Assembly: GCA_045226335.1 (NCBI GenBank)
Contig: JBGVCH010000005.1
Span: forward strand, 1 to 29,308
Length of the DNA stretch: 29,308 nt
Direction: 5' to 3'
Source: RUG11272 sp045226335
Lineage (GTDB): Bacteria; Bacillota; Clostridia; Christensenellales; Aristaeellaceae
Each line of letters opens with the position of its first letter. Within the stretch, counting starts at the first letter, position 1. The translations under genes were made by a program, and so were the position numbers. The notes beneath the pieces were generated by a model, which saw only the letters and a program-made list of their open reading frames with translations, was not told the DNA's origin and did not search any database. Below, piece by piece: positions 1-6,861 of this stretch.

Positions 1-91
1 CGGCGAAGTCCCGAAAGAATGCCGCGGGAACATCGCCCGGATCAAGACACTGTTTGGGAACCTGAGGGAGGCGAGGATGGATGATACTTGA
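1..91 (+). CDS. 3' end of an unidentified element gene (partial)
   Basis: An open frame enters from the left edge (first complete codon at base 2) and ends with TGA at 89-91. The visible 29 residues are hydrophilic and end in REARMDDT. Its stop overlaps the start of the next gene (ATG at 81), and the GGAGG serving that gene lies inside this coding frame at 67-71. This is the tight packing usual in phage early or structural operons. Too little is visible to assign a family. Confidence 0.55.
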   Translation, partial: GEVPKECRGNIARIKTLFGNLREARMDDT

Positions 92-401
92 TTTGCAGTT
101 TTTCGGAAGCCGTGGGAGGGGTTCCGGCGGAGGCGGAGGAGACGGCGGCAGCAGAAAGAGGTCGTCAGGCAAATCCAAAAAACCCGGTGGAGAGCGTACC
201 TACCAGGTTTACGGATAGGACAGGGAGGGCGAAGTCGGCTGGAAACCCATCAAGGCAAAAACCCGCCAGGAGGCCGAGAGGATCGCCCGGAACGACAGGG
301 ACGACCCCTTCACCGAGGTCAAAGCCTTCACAAACCGGGAAGAAAACCTCGCGGACAAGTACTGGACAAAACTGGAAACCAAATCGAAAAAGAAAAAGTG
401 A
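81..401 (+). CDS. Small Gly-rich phage protein (LQFFG start) with one in-frame TAG
   Basis: This is a 106-codon frame starting at ATG 81, with GGAGG at 67-71, and ending in TGA at 399-401. The N-terminus, MILDLQFFGSRGRGSGGGG, matches the LQFFGGRG-type opening shared by many Firmicute phage proteins. A Gly/Ser/Lys/Arg linker follows to about residue 38, then a compact domain (residues 39-96) and a lysine-rich tail. Codon 46 (216-218) is TAG. It falls inside the domain, between TYQVYG and DREGEVGWKPIKAKTR, and the frame continues as good coding sequence for 60 more codons. Either TAG is read as an amino acid (Gln would fit) or the gene carries a nonsense mutation. The function is unknown. The overlapping alternative frame at 88-498 is basic low-complexity sequence and is not credible. 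Confidence 0.6.
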
Positions 402-409
402 GGGCGGCC

Positions 410-691
410 ATGATGCGGACACGGGCAGAACGCCGGCGGAAAGACTGGGTGAAGGCGATCCGGAAGAGGCGGATCACCCGGCAATACCCGACCTTTGACG
501 GAGAACACTCCTGGTATAACAACCTCCACCAGTACAGCAAGAACAAGATCCATTGCTCCTGCCCACTGTGCCGGTGCAAAACCAACGACAAAAGCGCATC
601 CGGCCCCGCTATGAACTGGCCGGTGTGCGACCGCCGGCAGCTTGACAATATGAGGCAGGGACTGGATGAGTACAAGGAGGAAGCATCATGA
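410..691 (+). CDS. Conserved phage hypothetical protein with CxCPLC cysteine motif
   Basis: The start is ATG 410 (ATG 413 is also possible), with GAGGG at 400-404 just upstream. A GTG at 398 gives a longer frame but lies within the previous gene's stop. The product is about 93 residues and very basic at the N-terminus (TRAERRRKDWVKAIRKRR). It is followed by a conserved-looking block with WYNNLHQYSKNKIHCSCPLC and a further CRC. The Cys-x-Cys-x-x-Cys-x-Cys arrangement suggests metal binding. I recall similar short proteins from phages and mobile elements of Firmicutes, without an assigned function. The stop overlaps the next start (TCATGA, 688-691), so the two are probably translationally coupled. 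Confidence 0.7.
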   Translation: MMRTRAERRRKDWVKAIRKRRITRQYPTFDGEHSWYNNLHQYSKNKIHCSCPLCRCKTNDKSASGPAMNWPVCDRRQLDNMRQGLDEYKEEAS

Positions 692-921
692 ACGAGACAG
701 TCTGGCGTCTGTACGCCGACCACTATGACAGCAAGGACCTGATTGCAGAATGGGCGGAAAAGCCGTCCGAACAGGACGTCGGTCTTGCGATCAACCGATG
801 GGCTGAGGAAAGAAACTGGAAAACCCCATATTGCCGGATCTGGACGGACGAGGAAGGCGCGACGTGGTATGACGTCGGTTCCTGGTCGACCCTGCTGATC
901 CTGAAGGAGGAGACGAAATGA
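688..921 (+). CDS. Small hypothetical element protein
   Basis: A 77-residue acidic, tryptophan-rich soluble protein (MNETVWRLYADHYDSKDLIAEW...). It overlaps both neighbours by ATGA junctions (688-691 and 918-921), and GGAGG lies at 675-681 ahead of its start. I do not recognise a family. There is no signal peptide, membrane segment or obvious DNA-binding motif. Its place in a coupled string with the phage-type protein at 918-1484 suggests a phage accessory gene. Confidence 0.65.
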   Translation: MNETVWRLYADHYDSKDLIAEWAEKPSEQDVGLAINRWAEERNWKTPYCRIWTDEEGATWYDVGSWSTLLILKEETK

Positions 922-1484
922 GCCACTACTGTGTTGCGGTTTTTGCGAACACCCCGGAAGACATCCCGGCGCTTCTGGCTCCGTTCGATGAGAGTGACAG
1001 CAAGCTTTTTGTGTGGACGCCCTATGAGGGCGGCGAAGAGGCGTTGCGCCGGCGGTACGAACAGTCCACCTGGGAGTACAAGGGGACGTTCGACGAGTGG
1101 GTCGAGACCTGGGGCCTGGAGTGCCGGAACGGTGAGTATGGCTACATGGCCAATCCGAATGCCAAATGGGACTGGTACAGCCTAGGTGCCGGCCCTCACT
1201 GGGGGTTCTGGCCGCACGACGAAGCGAACATGTACGAGTATGGAATCGCCCGGAAAAAGGACTACGAATACTGGGCCCGGGACGAGGAGGACGGCCAGGA
1301 GCACCTGGTGACCCCCTGGGCGTACATCACACCGGACGGAACCTGGCACGCACCCGGTACAGTCGGCTGGTTCGCCACCAGCGATGAGACGGAGGAAAGC
1401 CGTGCCGCTTACAACGCTGAGTGGAAGGCGTACGTGGAGTGCGACGACAACCCATGGGTCTGCTTTGTGGACTGCCATATCTGA
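918..1484 (+). CDS. Conserved phage hypothetical protein (MSHY...VDCHI type)
   Basis: A 188-residue soluble acidic protein starting at ATG 918, with GAAGGAGGAG about 8 bases upstream. It begins MSHYCVAVFANTPEDIPALL and contains a GYMANPNAKWDWYSLGAGPHW block. It also has TPDGTWHAPGTVGWF and ends in FVDCHI. This start-to-end pattern is typical of a family of uncharacterised proteins common in phages and prophages. No enzymatic motif is evident. It is coupled by overlap to the upstream gene and followed by another small phage-type gene 14 bases downstream. Confidence 0.78.
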   Translation: MSHYCVAVFANTPEDIPALLAPFDESDSKLFVWTPYEGGEEALRRRYEQSTWEYKGTFDEWVETWGLECRNGEYGYMANPNAKWDWYSLGAGPHWGFWPHDEANMYEYGIARKKDYEYWARDEEDGQEHLVTPWAYITPDGTWHAPGTVGWFATSDETEESRAAYNAEWKAYVECDDNPWVCFVDCHI

Positions 1485-1498
1485 AAGGAAGGAAGAGA

Positions 1499-1771
1499 AT
1501 GGAAACCTGCCTGAACTATACCGATACTGACGAAATGTTCTTCTCTTCCACGGAGCGCAAGTGGATCACGAAGATCCGGAAGCTCCATAAAGCGCACCCG
1601 GACGAGGTGACGATCATCGCACAACCAGAAACGAACGACGGGTGCATCTACGCGAAGATGCCGGCTTTTTACCTGAAACTCCAGCCGAAAAGGCGTTATT
1701 CCTATTCAGATGAACAGATTCTCATGATGCGGGAAAGAGCGGCAAAACTCAACCCAAAACCACGACTGTAA
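1499..1771 (+). CDS. Conserved phage hypothetical protein (90 aa)
   Basis: The start is taken at ATG 1499 because AAGGAAGG lies at 1486-1493. The same frame is open further left (to 1421), but that part overlaps the preceding gene and lacks a ribosome binding site. The protein begins METCLNYTDTDEMFFSSTER and contains a PDEVTIIAQPETNDGCIYAK block and a helical, basic C-terminus. The pattern of an ERKWITKIRKL helix, a DEVTI strand and an NDGCIYA motif is familiar from small uncharacterised phage proteins of Firmicutes. The function is unknown. Confidence 0.68.
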   Translation: METCLNYTDTDEMFFSSTERKWITKIRKLHKAHPDEVTIIAQPETNDGCIYAKMPAFYLKLQPKRRYSYSDEQILMMRERAAKLNPKPRL

Positions 1772-1806
1772 GTCGTTATCCAGAACACAATAACAGGGGT
1801 GATCCG

Positions 1807-2418
1807 ATGGTCAGCATAACGTCCCTTCCAAAGAAGAAAAAGCACAAGCTGAAGATGGCCAAGGACAATCCGGTAGCAATGACGTTCCACCGCAAGAAGG
1901 CCTTCAACCTCTTCGCCTGTGACCTGTCCCTGCGTCGACCAGGGTTTGCGATCTTGCACTACGACCGCCGTGAGCGGAAGGCTGTTTAGGTCGACAAGTT
2001 CGTGATTGACAACCATTACCAAAGCACTCTGGGGAAAGCCCGGGGCCAGATCCTCATCGAGATCGGGGAGGCCATCCGGGAACACCGGCCCAAGAAACCC
2101 TGCGTCTTTGTCCGGGAGCGGGGCTTTTCGAAGTACAACAACGAAGTCCAGGCGCTGTTCGAGGTGGTCGGCGTGGCTGACTACGTCGTGTGGGAAGACT
2201 GCCGGTGCAGCTTTGAAGAGCTGGCTCCCCGGTCGATCAAGAAACTGCTGACCGGGAATGCCAACGCCGGTAAGCAAGCCGTGGCCGACGCACTGGAAGG
2301 CTACATCGGCCCACAAGAATACGCCACCGACGACGAATCCGATGCGGTCGCCGTCGGCTTGGCATGGCTGTTGAAGTACAGGTTTATTGATCCTCAATTG
2401 GATTCTACACGACAATGA
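1807..2418 (+). CDS. RuvC-like Holliday junction resolvase with one in-frame TAG
   Basis: A 204-codon frame from ATG 1807 (GGGGTGATC just upstream) to TGA 2416-2418, interrupted only by TAG at codon 61 (1987-1989). Read through, it has the RNase H-fold layout of phage RuvC-type resolvases, which cut four-way DNA junctions. Visible pieces are first-strand Asp39 (FACDLSLRRPGFAIL), Glu104 in CVFVRERGF, the SIKKLLTGNANAGKQAV block, and a final acidic pair, Asp176 and Asp179, in DDESDAVAVGLAWL. The TAG sits just after the first hairpin, between RRERKAV and VDKFVIDN. Termination there would leave 60 residues with one of the four catalytic acids. An internal GTG at 2002 could give a C-terminal piece, but it lacks a good ribosome binding site. 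The choice is between a recoded amber codon and a nonsense pseudogene. Confidence 0.68.
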
Positions 2419-2424
2419 CTAGCC

Positions 2425-2470
2425 CTGAAGTCCAGACTCAGATTGGAGGCTGGCTTCAGATTTTGTTTTT
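2425..2470 (+). terminator. Intrinsic terminator after the resolvase gene
   Basis: CTGAAGtCCAG (2425-2435) pairs with CTGGCTTCAG (2450-2459) with one bulged base. The hairpin is followed directly by ATTTTGTTTTT. It ends the rightward phage-gene operon before the integrase, which has its own promoter. Confidence 0.75.
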
Positions 2471-2497
2471 GCTTTATTTCGCGACTTATGCTATACT
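2469..2497 (+). promoter_or_regulatory. Probable promoter of the integrase gene
   Basis: TTGCTT (2469-2474), a 17-base spacer and TATACT (2492-2497) lie just before the GGAGG at 2501-2505 and the GTG start at 2513. The -35 is weak and the -10 is good. The transcript would have a very short leader. Confidence 0.5.
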
Positions 2498-2512
2498 ATA
2501 GGAGGAGAGCCA

Positions 2513-3484
2513 GTGAACCTTGACAACTTCACCAACGGCGGAAAGGATGTACGCGCAATGTACGCCAACATGCCATTGAATGATTATGTTGGAGTTTGGC
2601 TCAGGACCTTCAAGGAGGACACAGTCAAACCTGCAACATATGAAAGGCTGAACACATCAATCAAAGCAATGCAAAAATACAGTATTGCGGACATGCGCAT
2701 AACGGACATCACAGCATTTGATATTCAGCGCTACGTCAATGAAGTGGCTGAAAGCGGCTATGGGCTTACAACTATCAAGAAAATGTTGCGCATCGTGACA
2801 GCTCCGTTACGGCAAGCAGCCGCACTCCATTTTATCCCGGCAGATCCGTCTGCCGGAGTAAAGATTCCTACGGAGGACAAGATCAAAAAAGCCAAAAGAA
2901 CAACCCGTCCATACACAGAAGAAGAACAACAAGCCCTATGGGAGACAATCGAAAACACATCAAACCCAGCGGCTGGCGTGGTCGGACTCATGTTGGAAAC
3001 GGGGCTGAGATGCGGCGAAGCTTTGGCCTTGCGATGGCGTTGTGTGGATCTAAACCGGAAGCGCTTGAGAGTAGAGGCGACAATCATAAACTCAAGTCAA
3101 AAAGGCCGGTCAGCTTTCCAGGCAACGCCAAAGACAATCTCCAGCAAAAGGATAGTCCCTCTCACGCCGAGAGCGGTCAAACTGTTGGAACGAATGCAGT
3201 CAGATTCCGAATGGGTATTCACCAGTGATGCAGGGCAATGGATGACTTATGATTCACTCAGATGGCATACCAAGAAGCTCTGCCAGGAGGCCGGTGTTGA
3301 GTATCTCGGCGAGCATGTCTTCCGGCACACGTTCGCAACCAACTGCTACTACAAAGGCGTTGACGTCAAGATTCTCTCGAAAATCTTGGGCCATGCCGAT
3401 GTCAATATTACGTACAACATCTACATCTCTCTGAGGGGCGATGGGTTCGATGAAATGTATGAAGCATTGACAAAGGTTGTATAA
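2513..3484 (+). CDS. Tyrosine recombinase / phage-type integrase
   Basis: A 323-residue site-specific recombinase starting at GTG 2513, with GGAGG at 2501-2505. The N-terminal part (about 20-120) is the SAM-like core-binding domain (NDYVGVWL...ATYERLNTSIKAM). The catalytic domain (about 134-315) shows the full residue set: Arg166 in TGLRCGEALALRW, a lysine near 207, His268-x-x-Arg271 in EHVFRHTFA, His294 in ILGHADVNIT, and the nucleophile Tyr304. It appears intact, so the element may be able to excise if the other end survives. It lies between a terminator and the tRNA-Trp promoter and is markedly AT-richer than its surroundings. It points toward the 5' side of the tRNA, which is not the usual arrangement for an integrase using the tRNA 3' end. 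Confidence 0.93.
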   Translation: MNLDNFTNGGKDVRAMYANMPLNDYVGVWLRTFKEDTVKPATYERLNTSIKAMQKYSIADMRITDITAFDIQRYVNEVAESGYGLTTIKKMLRIVTAPLRQAAALHFIPADPSAGVKIPTEDKIKKAKRTTRPYTEEEQQALWETIENTSNPAAGVVGLMLETGLRCGEALALRWRCVDLNRKRLRVEATIINSSQKGRSAFQATPKTISSKRIVPLTPRAVKLLERMQSDSEWVFTSDAGQWMTYDSLRWHTKKLCQEAGVEYLGEHVFRHTFATNCYYKGVDVKILSKILGHADVNITYNIYISLRGDGFDEMYEALTKVV

Positions 3485-3506
3485 AAACCTGCATAAAAAT
3501 TCATTC

Positions 3507-3535
3507 TTGACATTCTCCTCGCCCCGTGATATAAT
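3507..3535 (+). promoter_or_regulatory. Perfect consensus sigma-70 promoter of tRNA-Trp
   Basis: TTGACA (3507-3512), exactly 17 bases, then TATAAT (3530-3535). The first tRNA base is at 3550, 15 bases past the -10. The promoter begins only 22 bases after the integrase stop, so any attachment site upstream of the tRNA must lie in or beyond this narrow gap. Confidence 0.88.
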
Positions 3536-3549
3536 CAATTTTGTGCTTT

Positions 3550-3620
3550 AGGGGCTTGGTGTAATGGTAACACGTGGGTCTCCAAAACCTTTGTTGAGGG
3601 TTCGAATCCTTCAGCCCCTG
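3550..3620 (+). tRNA. tRNA-Trp (anticodon CCA)
   Basis: A cloverleaf can be drawn. The acceptor AGGGGCT (3550-3556) pairs with AGCCCCT (3613-3619), and G3620 is the discriminator. The D stem is GTGT/ACAC, the anticodon loop is CTCCAAA with CCA at the anticodon, and the T arm is GAGGG TTCGAAT CCTTC. The anticodon stem has one U-U mismatch at its outer pair. The 3' CCA is not encoded. It has its own perfect promoter and is followed within ten bases by a strong terminator, so it is a single-gene unit. Its position next to the integrase makes it the natural candidate for the element's integration landmark. Confidence 0.93.
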
Positions 3621-3626
3621 CTCGAC

Positions 3627-3665
3627 AAAACCCCTTGCGGATCAAGCGTCCGCAAGGGGTTTTCC
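3627..3665. terminator. Strong bidirectional terminator after tRNA-Trp
   Basis: A perfect 15-base inverted repeat, AAAACCCCTTGCGGA (3627-3641) and TCCGCAAGGGGTTTT (3649-3663), encloses a 7-base loop. It has T-runs in both directions. It ends tRNA-Trp transcription rightward and can end the C11 protease operon leftward. The flanking CTCGACA and TGTCGGCGAG could lengthen the stem. Confidence 0.92.
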
Positions 3666-3726
3666 TGTCGGCGAGATTTCGCAGGCGGCATCGCGACGGA
3701 GCGTCCTGAAGGGTGAAGGCCCCGGG

Positions 3727-6006
3727 TCAGAAACCGATCTCCACCGTGTCCGTGTAGTGGACCACGCCGGAGAGGTCCGTCAGGCCGAAGCAGTACAGGT
3801 AGCTGCCGGCGGGGATCCGACCCCAGGTCAGTTCCAGCCCCTGCTGGGGGACGGTGACAGCCCGGCCCTCGTATTCCCTCTCGCTGCCGTCCGGCGCGGT
3901 GGCGGCAAACAGGGGACGGATGGTCATGCCGGCCTCCAGCTCGATGGTCCCACGGATCGCGAAACCGTTCTCGTCATAGCCCTGGGTCGCGCCCAAGATC
4001 TCCATCCGGCCGTCGGCGGTGCTGCTGCCCAGAAGATACATCTTCAGGCCGTTCACGCGGGCCGGGATCACGAAGCGGGTGTTCCCCGCCTCATCTTCAT
4101 ACAGGAAGTCTGCCCGGACCATCTGATCCCCCAGCATGGGCCAGGAGCCGTCGAACATGGAGATCACCAGGCCGGTGGACCAGTCGATGGTGGTCTGCCC
4201 GATGTTGCCCAGCCGGACCAGCTCATCCCCGTCCCGCAGGATGAGGACGCCGCTGGCCTTGGCCAGATGGTCAAGATCCGTTTTGTTCAGCTGGACGGAA
4301 TAGATGATCTGCGCTGTCAGCGAGGCGGAGGAGAAATAGGTGTTGGCCGTCTCCAGCACATCCCCGGCGGAGACCGCCTCGCTGATGTTTGCCTGGACAT
4401 TCTGGTTCTGTTCGCCCGGCTGATAGTAGTCGCTCCCGGTGTTCAGCAGCCCTGCCCAAATGCTGTCCAGCGCCGCGGAAGCGGTCTGCGGCGCGGGAGT
4501 CGGCGCCGCCTCCGGCAGACCCGCCCAGATGCCGCCGGCCGAAGGCGCCGGGGTGGCCGCGGCGCTCCCGTATCCGTCCCAGATCCCGGAGGAAGAGGAA
4601 AAGCCGGTCCAGGCGGAGCCGCTGTCGGTGTTCAGGCCGGCCCAGATGTTGCCGTCGCTGGACGCGTACACATCGTCGAAGCTGCAGTAATCGCCGTAAT
4701 ACCCGTTCCAGATCTCGTAAAGGCTGCCCGAAAAGGACGGTCCGCCGGTGTTCTGCTCATCGTGGTAATAGAAGCTGGACGGTGTGTAGGAGGACGCCGC
4801 CATCCCGTAGCCGGACCCGGAGACCTGATTGGTCATCGCCACGGCCAGGTTTGCGTAGGCGCCGGTCTGCCCGCTATAGTGGGACAGGATCTCCCGCCGG
4901 TCGCTGCGGATCGTCTCACAGGGCATGAAGAAGGACAGCCCGTGGGCATGGGACGCGATGTCCGCGGTGGCGCAGTTGTGGCAGACCGCCTGCTGGGCGG
5001 CGCTCTTCAGCGCGGCGCTTTCCTGGGGGAGCAGCGCGGAGAAGGCATCGCACATGTCCTCCACGTCCACCAGGTCCGACGCTTCGGAATCCGACAGTTT
5101 GCCGAAGGACGTCAGCCGGTTCCGCAGGCGGATCACGCCGGAAAGGTTGCTCTGCATCTGGTCCGTGAGGGCCGCGCTGAAAGCGTTGGCCGCGTCCATC
5201 ACCGCCGGCATCCGGGCGGTTTCGATCACGGACATGGTGGCCGTTTCCGCGAAACGCCCCTTCGAGTTGTCCGCCACATAGGTCTCCGCCATGGCAATCG
5301 CGACGCTTTCGGACGGGAGCGCGGGGTTCTCCGCGACGGTCTTCATCCAGCTGTCGTAATCAAGGCCGGTCCCGGTGACCATCTCCTGGCTCAGGACGGC
5401 GTAATCCGCGATGCCGTACAGATCGCCGCACAGGTCCAGGCAGTTCATCAGGCAGCAGTCAAAGCCGATGATGTCCAGCCCGGTGCCGCCCAGCCCGCTT
5501 TCCAGGCCGTTCTTCAGCTCGGCCAGAGACAGGCTGTCGTTGTCAAAGTTCTCGTCGTTGCACAGGCCGAAGACCGGCCCGCCGCCGTGGTCCCAGAGAA
5601 TCAGCGCGTAACGCTTCGCAGGCGCTGCCGAGGTTCCCCAGCGCAGGAAATCCCCGAGGGTGCCGGCCTCCCCCATGCTGCGCCGCCCCACGTCCTGCAT
5701 CCGTTCCAAGCCGTCGTTTCCCAGCCTGTGGTACTGCACGCTCCGCGAAGAAATCCCGTACCGCTGCCATCCGGCGGCGCCCCCGGTGGCGATCAGCACA
5801 CTCACCGCGCCGCTCTTCCCGATGCCGGAGGCGATCATTTCCCGGATGTCCTCGCTGGCCGCGCCGTTTTCACTCTCCAGATCGGAGCCGCAGAGGTACA
5901 CCAGGATCGTCCATTCCCGTTCCTCCGCCCGTGCCGCGGACGCGGACCCCGGCAGGGCCGGCACCGCAAACACGCAGATCATCAGCAGCGTGATCAGTCT
6001 TCTCAT
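3727..6006 (-). CDS. Secreted clostripain-family (C11) cysteine peptidase
   Basis: A 759-residue exported protease-like protein. ATG 6006 is preceded by GAGGAGG, and residues 1-24 form a signal peptide ending around SASA. The peptidase C11 domain spans about 30-390. It shows the dyad His140 in ILWDHGGGP and Cys185 in IGFDCCLM, aligned with the FDACLM form of the family. Clostripain-type enzymes usually cleave after Arg or Lys. A low-complexity Ser/Gly/Pro/Tyr linker (about 395-545) carries five IWxG motifs. The C-terminal part (about 545-759) looks beta-rich and is unassigned. The stop is TGA. The gene follows a small secreted protein gene by 49 bases in an apparent two-gene operon. Export and the family are well supported; the substrate is unknown. 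Confidence 0.9.
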   Translation of the reverse strand: MRRLITLLMICVFAVPALPGSASAARAEEREWTILVYLCGSDLESENGAASEDIREMIASGIGKSGAVSVLIATGGAAGWQRYGISSRSVQYHRLGNDGLERMQDVGRRSMGEAGTLGDFLRWGTSAAPAKRYALILWDHGGGPVFGLCNDENFDNDSLSLAELKNGLESGLGGTGLDIIGFDCCLMNCLDLCGDLYGIADYAVLSQEMVTGTGLDYDSWMKTVAENPALPSESVAIAMAETYVADNSKGRFAETATMSVIETARMPAVMDAANAFSAALTDQMQSNLSGVIRLRNRLTSFGKLSDSEASDLVDVEDMCDAFSALLPQESAALKSAAQQAVCHNCATADIASHAHGLSFFMPCETIRSDRREILSHYSGQTGAYANLAVAMTNQVSGSGYGMAASSYTPSSFYYHDEQNTGGPSFSGSLYEIWNGYYGDYCSFDDVYASSDGNIWAGLNTDSGSAWTGFSSSSGIWDGYGSAAATPAPSAGGIWAGLPEAAPTPAPQTASAALDSIWAGLLNTGSDYYQPGEQNQNVQANISEAVSAGDVLETANTYFSSASLTAQIIYSVQLNKTDLDHLAKASGVLILRDGDELVRLGNIGQTTIDWSTGLVISMFDGSWPMLGDQMVRADFLYEDEAGNTRFVIPARVNGLKMYLLGSSTADGRMEILGATQGYDENGFAIRGTIELEAGMTIRPLFAATAPDGSEREYEGRAVTVPQQGLELTWGRIPAGSYLYCFGLTDLSGVVHYTDTVEIGF

Positions 6007-6055
6007 GAAGGGCTTCCTCCTCGCGTCGCGCCCGGTTCCACGTATTCGGACAAAA

Positions 6056-6604
6056 TCAGGTCACAGGCTGAAACGTGGCCAGGATGTTCCTGAAGTCCTC
6101 GATATTGCTGTCGGACAGGGGATACTGGTTTCCGTCCTCATCCGTCACGTAAGCCAGGAAGACGATGGCGTAGCCGTTGGTCATGGTGTCGGCGTACAGG
6201 TATTCGCCGTCCTCATCCTCCGCCCGGAACAGCACAAAGGGAATGCTGCCGGCCATGACGGCGCCCAGATAGACAGGCCGGTCGTCTTCCAGATCCTCCA
6301 GCACCGCGTCCGCGTACAGCTGGATCTCGGAGGCGTCCGAATTCCACAGGGAGATGTCTTTCAGATCCTCGTAGTATGACAGGTACACCAGCACGAACAG
6401 GCCGATTTCGTCCGGCTCGCCTAAGAAGCCGAGGACTTCCACGTTCTCATCGGAATACTCCTCCAGGTCCTCCGTGTCGATGATCCATTCATCCGGCAGC
6501 CCCAGGGTAAAATACTTCGTCGAGAACGTCTGGTCCGCCAGCGCAGCCTGGGCGACGCACAGGAGCAGGGCGGACACGAGCAGCAGGGACATGAGCCTTT
6601 TCAT
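6056..6604 (-). CDS. Small secreted protein, possibly PsbP/DUF1795-like
   Basis: A 182-residue protein with a clear signal peptide (MKRLMSLLLVSALLLCVAQAAL, cleavage near ALAD). After cleavage it is very acidic. The opening strand-turn pattern (FSTKYFTLGLPDEWIID) and the closing FRNILATFQ helix resemble the Mog1/PsbP-like fold found in many small exported bacterial proteins; this is a fold-level guess. No catalytic motif or lipobox is seen. AGGAGG lies upstream of the ATG at 6604. It is the first gene of the leftward unit with the C11 protease, so co-export or a role as partner or propeptide-like accessory is possible but unproven. Confidence 0.8.
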   Translation of the reverse strand: MKRLMSLLLVSALLLCVAQAALADQTFSTKYFTLGLPDEWIIDTEDLEEYSDENVEVLGFLGEPDEIGLFVLVYLSYYEDLKDISLWNSDASEIQLYADAVLEDLEDDRPVYLGAVMAGSIPFVLFRAEDEDGEYLYADTMTNGYAIVFLAYVTDEDGNQYPLSDSNIEDFRNILATFQPVT

Positions 6605-6652
6605 TTTACATCCTCCTCAAAACATGACTTGATTCTGTCATCCGACAGCGCC

Positions 6653-6681
6653 ATTATACCGTCAATCCCGGAAGAACACAA
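6653..6681 (-). promoter_or_regulatory. Promoter of the secreted protein / C11 protease operon
   Basis: Read on the - strand: TTGTGT (6676-6681), a 17-base spacer and a perfect TATAAT (6653-6658), about 50 bases before the start at 6604. It diverges from the prfC promoter, with 46 bases between the two -35 elements. Confidence 0.65.
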
Positions 6682-6727
6682 GACCAAATGACGGCAAGCT
6701 CCCCCGGAAACCATTTTCCGCCAAGGC

Positions 6728-6756
6728 TTGACACCTCAACCGCGTCCCCATATAAT
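6728..6756 (+). promoter_or_regulatory. Perfect consensus sigma-70 promoter of prfC
   Basis: TTGACA (6728-6733), 17 bases, then TATAAT (6751-6756). The predicted transcript starts near 6763 and has a leader of about 100 bases that contains the small ORF at 6790-6810. Confidence 0.88.
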
Positions 6757-6789
6757 ACGATGGTAAACTCGCATACAGGAGGCTCCCCC

Positions 6790-6810
6790 ATGCAGCACGC
6801 GCCCACCTGA
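6790..6810 (+). CDS. Six-codon leader ORF upstream of prfC
   Basis: ATG 6790 encodes MQHAPT and stops at TGA 6808-6810. An AGGAGG sits at 6777-6782, seven bases before the ATG; it is as strong as the site used by prfC itself. The stop context is UGAC, known to be a weak termination context in bacteria. The frame is the same as prfC (72 bases upstream), and the only other in-frame stop before prfC is TGA at 6832-6834. It is too short for protein-level evidence. It could be a regulatory leader peptide that senses termination, or a chance ORF. Confidence 0.4.
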   Translation: MQHAPT

Positions 6811-6861
6811 CGGTTTTCCCTCTCCGGCCCATGAGCGACGAAGAAAGAGGAGGAAACCGCG

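Larger units (their letters stand above)
1..3500 (+). mobile_element. Right end of an integrated phage-like element
   Basis: All genes here are rightward and short, and several overlap by the ATGA type. They include phage-type small proteins, a RuvC-like resolvase and a tyrosine integrase as the last gene. The integrase stops shortly before the tRNA-Trp promoter, and ordinary chromosomal genes begin after the tRNA. The integrase stretch (about 2460-3540) is clearly more AT-rich than both the preceding phage genes and the GC-rich chromosome. The left end and its attachment site lie outside the window, and no repeat of the tRNA sequence was found inside it, so the exact right boundary is a guess placed between the integrase stop and the tRNA promoter. 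No capsid, portal or lysis gene is visible, so it could be a prophage or another integrative element carrying phage-type genes. Confidence 0.72.

Noticed and set aside
1421..1498. Upstream extension of the 90-residue phage gene to ATG 1421
   Set aside because: It overlaps the preceding gene out of frame. A good ribosome binding site supports ATG 1499 instead.
4370..4715. DNA repeats or a CRISPR-like array in the C11 linker region
   Set aside because: The repeats are short protein motifs with varied codons and spacing, not DNA repeats with unique spacers. No CRISPR array was seen anywhere in the window.
3757..6093. 778-codon open frame antisense to the C11 protease gene
   Set aside because: It is a GC-rich shadow frame: composition is Gly/Arg/Val/His/Pro-rich low-complexity, with no family motif and no ribosome binding site. 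The opposite strand has a clear signal peptide and catalytic residues.
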